Shown here one piece after another: positions 38,131 through 51,480 of a stretch of 64,000 nucleotides of DNA. The DNA lies in the NCBI GenBank assembly GCA_037179385.1, contig CM074179.1, positions 73,522,719 through 73,586,718 of the forward strand, in the 5' to 3' direction. The stretch's first letter is position 1. Each line of letters starts with the position of its first letter. Source of the stretch: Holothuria scabra. Taxonomy: Eukaryota; Echinodermata; Holothuroidea; Aspidochirotida; Holothuriidae. The notes below the pieces were generated by a model, which saw nothing but the letters and a program-made list of their open reading frames with translations, had not been told where the DNA came from and did no database searches. A program made the position numbers and the translations under genes.

Positions 38131-40257
38131 TCAAACATACTATTTTCACTCAGAATAAATTTTGAAACCTTTGGCACATTTAAAAAAAAAAAAAAAAACT
38201 TGTGTCGTATTGTGAGAACAAAATTGGATTTCTCAAACTCGGATTTCATTATTCGGGGTCTTGATTTACAAGGAAGTGCAAACAGTACTTTTATCGGAAA
38301 TTGTTGCGTATTCGGGAGGGAACTTGACTTGCAGGTCCAATGAGAGGGGCGTTCATAGGAGAGGGCCCCACCCAAAGGTGTGGCATGGTGGTGGAAGAAA
38401 AGTTTTGTTCTGGTAACTATACCACGCACAATCAGAAAGTTTAACTAACCTGAGTTCAGTGAGGAACTTTGATGTCCTTGGCATCGGTCTGATTTGGTTT
38501 AATCTAATAGATTTCACTGTTTTCTTTTATTTTCTTTTTTTGGGGGGTGGGGGGACAGTTTTGGATCTCTGCATTGTTTTCCTACTCCATTGCCTATAAA
38601 GGGCATCGCCCAGAATGGGTCCCAATCATTACGTGTTTGATATCCCCGTGCAGTGTTGTCACCAAACCATTTTGAGAGCCGGGTAAATTGTGATCACTGC
38701 TGTCTAAGGGGTAGGGAGTGTCCCCTCCCCTTTGACAAATTATTGCAGCTTCGAGAGTGCTGAAAAAATTTAGTGTACTGAGATTTCTGCTCAACTAGCT
38801 TTGGAGATGAAAGGAGAATTCATTTGGCTAATGATAGAGCCTTTAAGCTGTGTGTGTGGTTTAGGGAAGGGGAATAGGTAGCTTTTGGCTGTCCCCAAAG
38901 TTGGTAATTCGTGTACTTCAGAAAACATCCATGCGGTCTTTAGGAAAAGGCATTCACGCAGACGATAAATTAAGCACATTTATTTGATCCTCCTTTTGAA
39001 AAAAATTAAACAAAAATTAAAAACTTCGCATTCTCTTACAAAAAAGACCAGGACAGCTATTGCTCTCCGGATTGGGTTGTGGAAACCTGCCTGCATGAAA
39101 CACCCTTTTAATCTGCTGGACCTGAAGCTGGTTACAAATGCAGCAAAATGAAGGTTGTGTCCTTCAATTTACTTGGAATTAGTCGAAAAGTTTCAGTATT
39201 TTGCTTAGTCTAAATGTAGGGCTTTAGAAGGACTTATTCAGATTTCTGCAGCATTTCTGAAGGATTTTTTTGCTTGAGCCCCCACTAGCCTTACTTCTTC
39301 CGGAAACTAAATTATTGGGCGAAGAAGTATCCTGGTTATCACAACATTCAAACATGCATATCTGAAACCCTCCTAAATTCCTACTATCCTTGTTCCCCCA
39401 TGACCCCTTACACAATAATCTACAGGGTTTAGACAGACTACTTAAACACTGTATCAGATATATCTGTTCTTACAGCAATTTCCGGCTGCAGGTGCTCGCC
39501 GGCTACTTATTTTAGTTATGAATAATCACTGTATATTGAGTAGTTGTAACTCTGTACTATGCTTATAGTTACCAAGCATTAACTGCCCACGGTTGAGTAG
39601 GCTACATTTAGATTTGGAAAAGTCCCTATTGCGATGTAGCGTACAAATTGTGCGATACTATGGCAACCAAACAAACAAGAAATTATGCGGAATGAACTCA
39701 CTACTATTTCGGCTTAGGTATAGCCTTCAGTTTAGGTCACGTGGTTGATGCATTGATTTTCATTCATAGTCCCATAACCATATTGTTCTATAACAGTATT
39801 GACGTAGAGCGTATTCATTTGGGACATTTGTTTTCTTTATGTGAAAAATACTTTCCAGTGCAACTGGCACGAAAATTTTAGAAAGGCATCAACACCTTTG
39901 CGGATCAATTAAACTGCATTTCTCCGGTACAATTTTTTTATTTCTGAAAAATGTTCTGTTATTGTTAAATGTAAGGTAAATTGACGTAGTTTTTATTACA
40001 AGTGTTACTGTCACAAAAGGACTTCTTAGGAACGTTAAGAAACCGCAATTTGAAAGGATCTCATTTCTATCGTTTACCCTTTCAATCAGTTTAAGGGAAA
40101 ACCAAGACCACTGACACGGTTGTGGGAGTGCCAGGCATAAGCTAACCCTATAAATATGAAAGGAATACATTTCACTTTCAAGTATTTTGCATGATGTTTC
40201 CGCACTTTAAATTGCATATTCAAGAAGGACAGAAACCCAGGAGTTAATCCACTCGCT

Positions 40258-40826
40258 AAAAGGGGAAGTTTAAGCAAAAATTTAATTTTCATATGTGAAA
40301 AAGGAACAAGATCTACACAGTGTAGTAAAAGTTCCATTCAAATCGGACATGTATTTCTAGAGATATCAGTAGATGAAATCAGTAGATTTGTGTTCAAAAG
40401 TGAGTTTGAGGGCAGCAGAGCTTATATCACTTCCTCACATTGACAAGGAATGCTTTCTTTCGCTTTGTTTTATCAGACTGTTGTGTTAACTTTGAAGTTA
40501 ATAGAAGTATGACCTCCCTGTGGGGATGCAAAGCTGGTAAAATTCTCATGCCACTTATACAACCACATTTTAAAAATATGGGATTGTTGAGGAGAAAATC
40601 TAGTGTAAAGTTTAAAGAAAAACAAAAGACTGCCCATTAATGTGGGGGTGTGATGTCATATGTGCTTGCTTCAAGTTCACTTTTTGTTGAAAATATGAAA
40701 ACTTTACGTGCTCATATCTTGGGAACCACACATCGGATTTCAATGCAATTTCACCGAAATGCTCAGAATAAGTACCCTTCTAAAATTCCAAATCCTGTTG
40801 TGACCTTAAACCCTTCTTTTAAGTTT
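40258..40826 (+). repeat. Dispersed repeat, partner of 7105-7668
   Basis: Same family and orientation as the copy in intron 2 of deaminase copy 1. Here it lies between the two genes. Confidence 0.7.
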
Positions 40827-43800
40827 GGTTAATGGTATCTTTGGGCTGGGGGTATTGGTATGGTGCTCCCTGACTACCACAAACAGTGTAACACCGTGGG
40901 CGCCAGACCCGCCAGGTTCCCCCTCAAGTCCGACTTCCTGGGGGTTAGCTAGACCCCTAAAATCTCACAGGAACATGCTGCTAATAAATTTAATACTCTT
41001 AAAGGGCAAGAGCTCTCACCCCAACTTGAAGAAGTGTAGTAGACTGTACAGTTTCATGATTAGCCATTGAGAGTCATGTGACAACATTTTTTCTCCTCAA
41101 ATGCGAAATATACAAGAAGTAACTGCTTGGTTTACCGCGCATATGCAATATTGAAGTCATAAAATATGAGAGAAGATACTTTGAAGAGAAATAACAAGAC
41201 AATTGTGATATTAAGCTGTTGCTTTAAAATACTGGTTTTGGGGGACTGCTCTTGACCTTTAAATTCAGAATTAAGTGAGAAGAGTACTTTCGCATGATTT
41301 TTAAGACTGCAAAAACCATCCAAAAAAATTAGTAAACCACAGGTCTCACCACAGTGATTTCGGATCGAGTCGGAATACTGGGGTGTTTTTGTTGCATTTT
41401 CTCAGGAAGCAATATGTAACGTTATGGTTTGATACGAGGATTCGATAAACTCTGTTTGTCGATGTGACGTCACAACATAATTAGCTACTTCATACAGGGA
41501 GGTGTAACTAGAATCACACCTCCCTGCTTCATTCATTTCTTTTTCGTTGTCCTCTGATACAAATCGTATTATGAAGTAAATCAAGTTGGTATAGAGAGAT
41601 GGGCGTATCTATAACTAAAATTCACAAAAAATTGGACTGTTATCGGCCATCCGAAGTCGCTGCAGTATGACCCGTGTTGACCAGACCAAAGATGTTGCCT
41701 AAAGTGAAAGGCGGAAGAGACCTTAGTATGCTGAACCAGGGAGGTCTAATCACACCTCCTGGCTGAACGAAACCATCTTCACTTAGGAGGTAGCAGCAGG
41801 CACTGTGGGAAGAGTATTGCGTATTGCGTAAGATGTACTGACGTTCTGTGAAACCTTTATTCCAAAGTCCAGCAACCCTTAGGATTTGACGTAAATGACA
41901 GGCTCTCAGGAGAAATTGCCTAATGAAAGGTATTTTGTTACGGTCTTTCAACATCACTGTTTACAACCTTTGTGTAACTATGTAGCTAACTCACGGATGT
42001 AGCTCCATGCATGAAACAGGGACTTTTCCAGATCTAAATATAGGCTTCAAATCGTAACTACAATGCAAATATTGGTATGCTCTATAAAGGAAATGTGTGC
42101 ATGAAATATTTTAAAAAGTAGTCTAATTATTCCAATATCGGTACGAGACATTGCATGCAGGGCGGAACCGCGATGCATGGTTTTGTGAGGACGTGGAATT
42201 CGTACGTGGAACAACTAAGTACAAATTTGCTTAAAGTTGTTGAACAAGATTCGCTAACTGGAATGTGATTCGGAATATAAGTCTGAAGAAGTTCAAGTTG
42301 CGCCGGTTAAATATACGCATCGAGAAAAATATATGACGCTAGAAACGAATAGCAAGATTTAGGTTGCCATCCTTATTTTACCACTCTTAATCGGAAAACT
42401 TCTATTTTGAGATTTATAAAGTTCAAGGAGTTTATTGTTGCATTGCAGTGACATCTAGATCTTATTATCTTATTGGTACTTCCTTCGCTGAAAAACAGCG
42501 CTTTACAGACTGTTTGGCCAATAAAACTAGCTTGTTTGGGTTTATATTGCAATTGTAGGGACAAGGTTGACCCGGGAAAAAGGCTTTTCTTGGGTACTGT
42601 TGGCTTTAAAATCCACTATTAAATCTAACAGCATGTGTTGTTAGTATTTTAGAATTCTAGCCTGTTGACCAAAGTTCATTGCCATAACATTTTTCAATAA
42701 AGAATAATAAGGTTACGGTTACCGTGGTTCAGAAAATATATTGCAACATAAGGAAGTGCTTCATTCCGCAACATGAAATATCGACTTTATAAAATATGAG
42801 TCAGAAAGTTGAATTCAGATAATACTTGGCAGGGAAATACAGGCTTATAATAGCTGTCATTACTTGACGGATTGTAATTAACAAGCTTTCTCTACATAGA
42901 CTGATAGAAGCAGCACAAGTTTCACCAGTCTGAATTGTTTATAACGTCTGGCTACTTGGAATGCGGCGCACATGATTTGGTGAAATACAAAATGGTAAGT
43001 CCATTTAATCAGTATGATATTGTACATAATTTACAAAATTATTTGTGTATTTTTATGACGATTGATTCAGAAATCTTAAATGAGTCACTTTATGGTCTAA
43101 GTTCAGTACACGGTTCATAGGCATACGAAACGGGGCCTAGGGCTGCAATCCCCTCAGAGCAGGAAAATGCTTATTTCATGGCACTTACAATAGTTTCAGG
43201 GCAAGGGGCAGTGCAGTCGGTATTGAAAAGGCCACCAGTGTTTGCCTATAAAATGCTTATTAGTTGAACAACGCATACTATTGTTTATATGGAGTAAAAA
43301 ATTAAGTTTATCATGAACTCAGTACAATTATAAACCAAAACTTCCCAAAGAGCATTTTGTCCATAGTTGAGGGCGAGAACTTATCCATACCCATCCTGAA
43401 TGCTACCGTGATAGAAGGGAAATATCAGGGAAATTTGCAAAATTTCTAGGGCAAACACCCCCTTGTGAAATGTCTTCCCGTGCGCCTTCGAACCTGGTCT
43501 TTCCTCCTATATCTCTTTACGCAGTGTCGTAGCCAGAATTTCATTCACGTGTGGAGTATGCAGGATGTTGTCTGATCACTCAGACAATCGCGCGTGAAAG
43601 TGAAGTGGCACAGCTTGATTTGCGCGGCACTATATACAAGAGAAAAAAAAACGCGACTCTTCAAAAATCCCGAAAATGGCAATTCCCTGGCTTATATTTG
43701 AAAGGCAGTATACTAGCAGACAGGTATTTTAGTTGGATGGGAGGCGGGGAAATATATTTTTAACATAATGGATATGGACTGACGCTTGGGGTTGGCTGAC

Positions 43801-44475
43801 AGCGGATGGGGTGCCCCCTCCCCACTGGGGAAATTGTTATTTTAAAAAGAACATCTGGAATATTGAAATATTTCATCGGGTTTGCAAACAAAAAGTGGAA
43901 TGGTTATGTGGCTGATGATGTAGTAAGGGGAAACAATTATGAAAATTCTCGCTATCTTTCAATGTTGAAGCTGCCTCATACAGGTATATGAACTTCCATT
44001 TCCTCAAGGATCGAGGTCAATGACAATGAACCATTTGCAGTGTCGAAAGCAAGAAAACTGAAGGTGAACTGGTAGCCATAGAAAAAATAATTGTAATTCT
44101 AGTCATTATTTTTTGGCCGTTTTAACAATTAATCATATCAACTGTCGACAGTGACTCAGTCCATATTTGCGTTAAGCTGGGGTTTGGGACAGAACTTTCG
44201 CTAGTACCATACTGTATTATCCGGCCCTTAAGATTACTAGAGGAGCGTCACCATCAGTTGGCGTGGAACGTCGGGACCATTTTGAAAATTTGCGACCCTC
44301 AGACTGCCGGAAATGGAATTCCCATGGATTTTAAGTAAACTCTAAGCGGGTCCTTTTGGGGCTTTCCAACATTTGCAATGTAGTGTTCACTTCAATTAGA
44401 GGAGAGCAAATTTCAAAATGTTCAGAAAGTACCAGATGAAAATGTACTTATACTATATATTTTCTCCAAGAACTA

Positions 44476-44772
44476 CACTCTAAAATCATATATCAACTAA
44501 TTAGTCACTCTCTTATAGAGCAAACAATGTGAATTCACTCAATTAGGGTAAAACTTCACTCCAAGAATGGTGAAATTCATTCCAGGAAGAGTAAACGCCC
44601 GCGAACGCCTGCAATGATAAATGTTTCTTTTTTTTAAGAATGATCAATGTAGGGATTTCATCAAGTGCAAAACTTCACTCTTTTACTGGGAATTTCACTC
44701 TTTTTAGAGTGTCATTTTGGATTAAATTAACACTGTAATGAGGTACATTAACACTGTTTTAATTTTAGAGTG
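44476..44772. mobile_element. MITE with CACTCTAAAAT ends
   Basis: The inverted ends CACTCTAAAATCATA and CACTCTAAAATTAAA enclose repeated TTCACTC / GAGTGAA words. A related degenerate array is at about 5590-5750. The target duplication is unclear. Confidence 0.6.
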
Positions 44773-45765
44773 CTTCTGTTCTGTTGATTGTTGTATGCAT
44801 CTTGGTACCCTCCCGTCTGCTTGCCTATCTGGCAGTTAAAATTAACATTCCAGAAGTTCTTGGCAAACTTTCGCTCGAAGAATGTTCTACCACAGTGATG
44901 CTCGTATGGCCAGATGGGGAATCTCCCCGACTGACATGTTGAGGGCTTTTTTCACAGGTGCAATTCAATTATATTTTGTTATGATTTGATAGTTACTTTA
45001 GCAATTTCCTTTACACAGACAGAAGAGGCGTCCTTCTAGTATCTGGTTTGTGGATTTACTTAACCAAGTTAATAGGCTCAAGTTGACGATTTAAGGACTA
45101 AAGTCATCTGCATACCACATGTTATATGTTTTTTATTCTGCCTGTTATTTTTTCTCTTAATCTGCCTGAATTATTGATGTGTTTTTGTATGCTTCAGTAC
45201 AAATGATAAATATTTTAGAGACACCATTTTGGAAAAATAGCTCTGTGTTTAGTGCCGTAATATGCAATTTCTGGGCATTTTGCAGCTGCTATATAATTAT
45301 TAAGATATATTCATATGAGACACGCTGTAGCTAGGTCTACGTCCTCATCCACTATGAGGATAAACTACCGAGCGCAAGAGCGCAAGCATCGAATCGTTAT
45401 GAATGTGAACGTTTTTTTTTTTTTTTTGTTAAAATCTCTTTTCGCTCCGACTGGACTGTGTCTGGACTCAGTTTCTGAACTGGTTCCAGTTGGATCCACT
45501 AAAACTACAGTTTCATTAAAATTTCTCCAGAATACTATTTTATGAGATGTGGCCCTATATGCAAATGTTTCACACAATAAACTAAAAAGGAGGGTGCGAG
45601 ATAGCCTACCATAAAAATAACCATTCTATTTTAAAATCTGCTACTTCTTCGAACTGCAATTTGTTATTTGTCACAGTTACCCTCTAATTAAATTGATGAT
45701 TGTAAGATCTACTACACCGTTCAGAATTTGGTGCATCATAAGTTAATACAAAAAGGTATCAAACT

Positions 45766-45988
45766 TATAGACATTGTGCATTGACGACACACTGTCGTCA
45801 TCCCTGTGGGCAAAACAATGGAACACGTAGCCACACGCACTAGGATTCGTCCTGCACGTGTAGCAGGGCTGTGCGTCACTTCGTCTGGTTGACAAATCAG
45901 CCGTCTCTGCATTTGTCTGCGTTGGTTTGTTTTCCCCCAAAGGAGGGCGTACTTTCCGCTCTGCGACATCATATTTATAAGGTCTATT
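45766..45988 (+). mobile_element. TATAGACC MITE
   Basis: The copy in the flank of deaminase gene 2. The ends are TATAGACATT and, inverted, ATAGACCTTATAA. Short open frames across it are incidental. Confidence 0.6.
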
Positions 45989-46479
45989 ATATTATTCATA
46001 TTCAAGCAGTAACTGCGGGACAGTTAAAACTACTTACTCTTCTAAATCTGCCTATAACTCGCGCAAAAGTTCTCGTTTATCAGTTTGTTTCACGACATAC
46101 CCTGGTGAGCATTCCCAACTTTCAGTCCGATATGTAATCAGATCGCCCCGAGTGCATGCTGCGTATTAAGAGCTACTCTCTATATGTTAATTTGTTATCA
46201 ATCAAATATTTGTACCAATTGAGAACACGTTAGTAGACATAGCTGTGGATAAAATTATAGTCTAAATTAACGAATGACTGCTCTCAAATTCTGTTCTGTT
46301 TCTAAAATTTAATTCTGATGGTAATTAAAATATTAGCAACAAACGTTTACCTTTGTACGATACCATCTCTCACTAATACAACGTTAGTGTTTAATTTATT
46401 ATGTACAAGGGAATTAGAAAAATATAGGACGGCCCTTTGTTTTCAAGTGATGATTTTTTCTCATTTTCTATTGAAAAAG

Positions 46480-46633
46480 AACGAGTTCGACAAGAAGGTA
46501 GTAGAGGCAGTGGAGAGGATGCACGAGCTTGTTAAAGGACAAGCCATAGATTCTGAACCAACTAACGTGTAAGCGGCGTTTGTTCGTGAGACGGTTGGTA
46601 ACCCAATACCTTACGTCGTTTCGATTGGAACAG
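46480..46633 (+). pseudogene. Deaminase gene copy 2, first visible exon with TAA
   Basis: It is 154 nt, as in copy 1, encoding NEFDKK through VVSIGTG, with acceptor GAAAAAG and donor GTAAGC at 46634. The stop TAA sits at 46570-46572 between GTG and GCG codons. Flanking residues align with copy 1 on both sides, so this is a substitution event and not a frameshift. Confidence 0.8.
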
Positions 46634-46663
46634 GTAAGCAAGACAGTAACGATACCGCTGAGA

Positions 46664-46900
46664 ACCGACTGCATGGTTAAGTGGTTAGAGCATCAGAATT
46701 GCAGTCGAGAGGTCGGGAGTTCGAGTCCTGGCCGGGTCATACCGAAGAGTTTAAAAACGAAATCTACTATCGTTGTGCTCTGAGCTTAGCAAAAGCTATT
46801 GGAGTAGGGAAAACAAGACAGTGTGCCACAACTGGAAAAAAGGCCGTAGCCGGCTCGACTTGGAAACTGGGCCGTAAAACTCAGTATCAGTATCAGTAGC
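46664..46900 (+). repeat. tRNA-derived SINE
   Basis: The head has a pol III A box-like TGGTTAAGTGGTTAGAGC and a B box-like GAGTTCGAGTCC with tRNA-like spacing. A non-tRNA body follows, ending in repeated CAGTATCAGTA. It lies in intron 1 of deaminase copy 2. Other copies are at 25085-25315 (-), 58660-58858 (-) and 3800-3905 (+, partial). Confidence 0.8.
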
Positions 46901-47710
46901 CTAAGTACGCATTACCGTTATCCAACCGACGGAGGTCATATCCTCCATCCGTCGAAACCAGTACAATATCGTTATGGTGCTACGGAAAAAAATCATTCTT
47001 TACAAAAAATATTCCAGAATTGTTAATATGTTGAAAAGGAACATATCTAAGCATTTTGGTGACATTTTTAATTACTCAAGATATTAACAAATGAAGTTCT
47101 GTTGGCACATTTAACAAAAATAGAACCTGAAGTAAGCAAGTGTGGTATCAACGCAAGGATCCACATTTATGGCCAATATTTTTGGTTTTCTTTAAAACTC
47201 ACAACAGCCTGAGATTTCACAAAACTATAATTTGATTTCATAAAACATTCTGGGCAATTGAAATTTGCAACCCGTTAATCCTTACACGAATGAAACTAAA
47301 CTATTTGCATGTTTGGGGCAAATAAATAAAAAAAAAAAAATAAGAAAAAAAAAACAAAAAAACAAAAAAAAATAAGGAAGAGTGTAACATATTGCACTGA
47401 ATTTCTTTCTAACCTTCCCAGTTGAGTTGCAAACAAGTTTGGTGAATAAAGTAGACAATGAGTTGCGTTAATTTTCAGCAGCGCTAATTGTGTATTGTTG
47501 AAATAAAATGATCGAGTAGCATTGTTCGTTATGCAATATATCGTAGTTAGAATAAAAGTTAAGGCGGAGAACGAAATCAGCGTTAAAAATAAATCTTTTA
47601 CAGATAAAGTAATGCATGTTATTAAAACATTTCTGAGAGTAAATTTGCTTGTTAGAAACCCTACATTATGCTAGCATTGATAAGTTTATGTAACTCTTTA
47701 CTCCAAACAG

Positions 47711-47804
47711 GCACAAACTGGATTTCCCATGAAAGTTTGTCAAGAGACGGAAGAACTGTGTTTGACTCACATGCAGAAGTTATTGCCAGAAGAGGATTTA
47801 GACG
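47711..47804 (+). CDS. Deaminase gene copy 2, HAE exon
   Basis: The acceptor CTCCAAACAG and a donor GTATAA at 47805 bound 94 nt. It encodes GTNWISHES and DSHAEVIARRGF. His is at 47770-47772. The GTATAA donor is weaker than that of copy 1 (GTGAAG). Confidence 0.88.
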
Positions 47805-48397
47805 GTATAAGAGATAAGAAAATGTTACAAAGTGAACAAAATTAAAAGGAGGAAAAACCATTGGTGTATGCACGGCTATGTACCTAAGTTGACACTTCCA
47901 ATATTTGCTAGTTAGTTAGCTTTTACATTAAACCCACGGACTTCCTTTACATGGACAGGGCATGCTATCCGTAGATTTTAGCCACCGTACGCATGGCACC
48001 CAACTACATGGGGGGGGGGGGGTGGAGGAACCAAATAATAACGTAAAAAGGGAAATATATGGCACCAGAACATCGGTATCACCGCTAAATGTTATAACAA
48101 CGCTAAATGTTATACCCACCGTAACCCACCGTAAAGGATATAAAAATTAAAGCTAAATGTTAAACCAACCATAAATGTTATAAAAATTAACGCTTAATGT
48201 AATAAACAAATAAACGACTCACCTTAAAAAGAACTTGTGTTACACACTTTTGTTTTTCTTACAAGATTGAGATGCAAAACCACCAGAATGTGCCTTTAAA
48301 TAAAATAAAAGTATTCTACTTGCAATTTGATACTGTTAGAATGTTTTACCATCTTTTGTCGCTTCATATTGCCAGCAGCATCAAAATTATAAATTTA

Positions 48398-48630
48398 CCC
48401 TTTACCGTTGTGCTCCAATCGGGACATATTAGCCCGCCTCGGGAGTAGCACGCCCCGCATCAGCCTACGTAGGCTATTGACCCCGTGACCTTAAACTATT
48501 GTCTCTCTCGTTGTTGTGGCCGAATTTTCGGGTAGCTACTCGCAGTTTCGAGCTCCGCGTGAAACAGTAAAGATTGGTGACAGCCGCGCTCTCCGCATGG
48601 GTCCAAAAGGACCCAAACAACAGTAAAGGG
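48398..48630. mobile_element. piggyBac-like MITE, tentative
   Basis: The ends CCCTTTACCGTTG and, inverted, CCCTTTACTGTTG are flanked by TTTA on the left and TTAA on the right. CCC ends in TTAA fit piggyBac. The left flank has one mismatch. It is in intron 2 of deaminase copy 2. Confidence 0.5.
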
Positions 48631-48894
48631 TTAATTGAATGCAAAGTCACGTTAATATGCCGACCTCACAGATTTCCCATGATTCACCAGATCTGGAGAA
48701 AAAAAAACTGCATTACTTTAAAAAAATTTTCTTGATGCTATATGCTATTGAAATGCCGTTTTCATATCTTGAAAGAGAAAATGTTTTGCATATTTTGAAG
48801 TTTGATGAGTTTTGTCTCCAAAATATGCCAGCCCTTTAAATTAGACCGATTGATTCAATTAACACTGAGATTTACCTTTTGCTCTCTCATGCAG

Positions 48895-49100
48895 ATATCT
48901 GTATCACGAATTAGCAAAGCACACACAAGAACCGGACAGCAGCATATTTTGCACTAGCGATGTAACAGACAAGCTCTGCTTAAAGGATGAATATAGGATA
49001 CATCTGTATGTTAGCACTGCACCGTGCGGATGTGCTTCTTTCTTCTCACGTCACGCAAGATGCAACACGACAGCATCACTCTCCACAAGAAGAGAACGAT
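48895..49100 (+). CDS. Deaminase gene copy 2, PCG exon
   Basis: It is 206 nt, two codons longer than in copy 1, the difference lying in the variable loop after PCGCAS. The acceptor is CTCATGCAG and the donor GTAAAT at 49101. The zinc Cys is 49025-49027, and Cys again replaces Asp after PCG (49031-49033). Confidence 0.88.
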
Positions 49101-51081
49101 GTAAATTCAATTTTGCTTATTATCTTTGCTCATACTTAATCATCATTTTTCAGATTTTTCATTCGAATAATTTCTTCCGGATATAAGTTTACATTCGTAT
49201 ATTTTGACAACGTAATGTGACTGTTCAATATCTTGAATCCTTTGTACTGTTTTGATCGTTCATGAAAAACTGAAAAAAAAAATCGCCGACTGTGGAAAGT
49301 CGTCTCAAACATGTTCTTCCTGTTAAAATTCTTCTGAACTTTGAAAAGAGGATAGACTGACGTAAATGTGTGTCAGAACTACCACATTTTTTAGCTGAAG
49401 GTGAACAAAATTTAACATTTTACACCGCTGTCACACTACAACGAATTTGGATAGGATTCCGAATCCGATATTTGTGAGTTTTAATGGAAATACCTTGGAT
49501 CGAAACAAAAAATTGCCAACCTGTATACTGGTATACATGTATGTTTTTCGTCGATCATAAATGATTAAATGACGCTTCTAGGATTTTAACAACTTCAGAA
49601 TTTTAAGGATTAGGTACAATATTGTAGATAGCATGATGTTCACCTTATTGTAACTTGATTAAAAAAAAAAATAAAATAAAAAAGGAGTAAAGAAAAAGAA
49701 AACCATACATTAGTTTTGCAAATTATTTATTTGACATTTACAAAATCTACCATGACATCCATATAGGTCAATTAAATTTTTTCACCATTTCCATATTAGT
49801 GAGTGCTTAGTATACCACCTGAATATGTTTATTTATCAGCGCTATTGTGTACCAGACAGATCCGAGACCATTCAAGGTGTGGTACTAAAGGAGTCTGGTG
49901 CAAAAGTCGATATTGTATTAAAGTATAGAAAAGCCAACATTTTAATGTTTGCAATTTCCAAAAGAAACACAGAGAAATTTTAATATAATAATGTAAATCT
50001 TAAAAATTAATAACTTAATGTTTGCATTGCCATTGGATCTCGCCGTTGATGTTTTACTACCAGTTTCCTGATGTACGGTGAAAAGGGCGAACCACGTTAA
50101 TATTTCAACAAAAAATAACAAATAAAATAAAATAGAATAAAATAAAAGTCCACATGAACTATTCAAAACCTTCTGTTTGGTCTAAGTTGAAAGAAACCCG
50201 TAAGAAATTTGAAATATGAGAATGATTTTCCTTATCCACCCTATCAAATAAGAAAGAAGGAATTTCAAGAGGAACATGAAGAAATAGTTGAAAATATTGG
50301 CAACACCACGTTCTGTTACCATAATATGATTCCCGTTCATACAGTTATGTAATCGTTATTGTGATCGTTATGTAAACGTTATTACACTATGTATCATAGA
50401 CTATAGTGATATTTGAAGTCACATAAGCAGGATGTAGAACTGTCCAGCGGTCAGACTTGAAACTAATGACCAGATCCGTCTGTGCAAGGAAACATGACTG
50501 TAAGTCGCAAACTTCAACTCTAAGTGACTGTCTCTTTGGTAGCTTGAGTATTCACAATATAAAATCGACAACTAACGTAGACAAAGTTGTCAGTACCAAT
50601 TTAGAAAAAGTGTTGTGAGCCTGATGCTACCTCCGAGCTGGCTTGTATGTTAAGCTCTCGATACTAATGCTGTTTTCAAAGTGATCGGAGACCATTATTC
50701 CATCTTTTCTTCAGTTTATATATAGTGTTCATTCAGCGGGCACTGGTTGTGAAATCGTCAACATGCGGCTCGCTTTCGTCATGTTTGAAGCGCCTCCGTT
50801 TCTAAAGTGACACAAAATTATTTCAACAAAAAAAAAAAAAAAAGGAAAAAATAATTATTGATTTGCTTGAAGTTTTATAATGATTTCAAATGAGGAGTAT
50901 ATCCGCTATCTCTTGCAATATGGCCAAAAATGCAGAATTTTAATATCCTTTAAGTCAATGACAACTTTACAGGCGAAAAAAAAAAAGAAATCCGGGGAGG
51001 GGATTTCCCTGGATCCCTTGGCTGCGGTTCTGGTGCCAGCATTGCTGATGTGTTTTGCACCGTTTTGTTTGTTATATACAG

Positions 51082-51270
51082 CTGATAGATTCTTTCCGAC
51101 AAATTCTGAAATATCAGAGCAACATGCAAGTTGGGACTATGTTACACAGGATGGACAGCTGAACCTTAGAACCTGCAGTGATAAAGTTTGTCAATGGAAC
51201 GTCGTCGGTGTGCAAGGAGCCCTTCTTAGTCATTTCGTTGATCCAATCTATCTCAGCTCAATAATTATAG
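51082..51270 (+). CDS. Deaminase gene copy 2, CSDK exon
   Basis: The acceptor GTTATATACAG leads into 189 nt encoding [23 protein letters not shown] and [10 protein letters not shown]. The zinc Cys is 51174-51176. The donor GTAAAG at 51271 abuts the target-site duplication of a SINE that begins at 51291. Confidence 0.92.
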
Positions 51271-51290
51271 GTAAAGTATAGGTAAAGTAT

Positions 51291-51480
51291 AGGTGTAGTA
51301 TCTGTTCTTTTCATCCAGTCCAGAATGGAGCCATGCATGACAGACCAATAATGTAAATGGTCTGAAGGCCTTGAGGTTGGTCAAGTGTTGTCCTTATGTG
51401 GACGTATAGTTTCTTTGAAAAGCAGTTTCAAGTTTGGTTTCGCCGAACGGCCCTTTTCCAGAGGGCCGGGAGGACTGGAA
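51291..51480 (+). repeat. U2-headed SINE, 5'-truncated, with perfect 18-bp TSD
   Basis: It starts within the U2 head (GTGTAGTATCTGTTCTTTTC) and runs through the shared body to GGGAGGACTGGAA. The target duplication AAAGTATAGGTAAAGTAT occurs at 51273-51290 and 51481-51498, indicating target-primed reverse transcription. The insertion is two bases inside the donor of deaminase copy 2 exon 4 and has multiplied GTAAAGTATA words there. Confidence 0.9.

Larger units (their letters stand above)
41545..46479. repeat. Second unit of the segmental duplication, upstream of deaminase copy 2
   Basis: This is collinear with the first ~4.4 kb of the window at clearly recognisable but diverged identity, including the segment before exon 1 near 46120-46480 (matching 4030-4380). 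Unit-specific differences are a CACTCTAAAAT MITE (44476-44772) and a TATAGACC MITE (45766-45988). Confidence 0.75.

Noticed and set aside
45736..46005. Similar short open frames at 45.7 and 63.0 kb, suggesting a small gene family
   Set aside because: Both are translations of the TATAGACC MITE in different frames. The third copy at 36.8 kb is not open in that frame.
46670..46745. tRNA gene
   Set aside because: A and B box words are present but the cloverleaf is poor, and the same head plus body occurs at 25.1 and 58.7 kb. It is a SINE.
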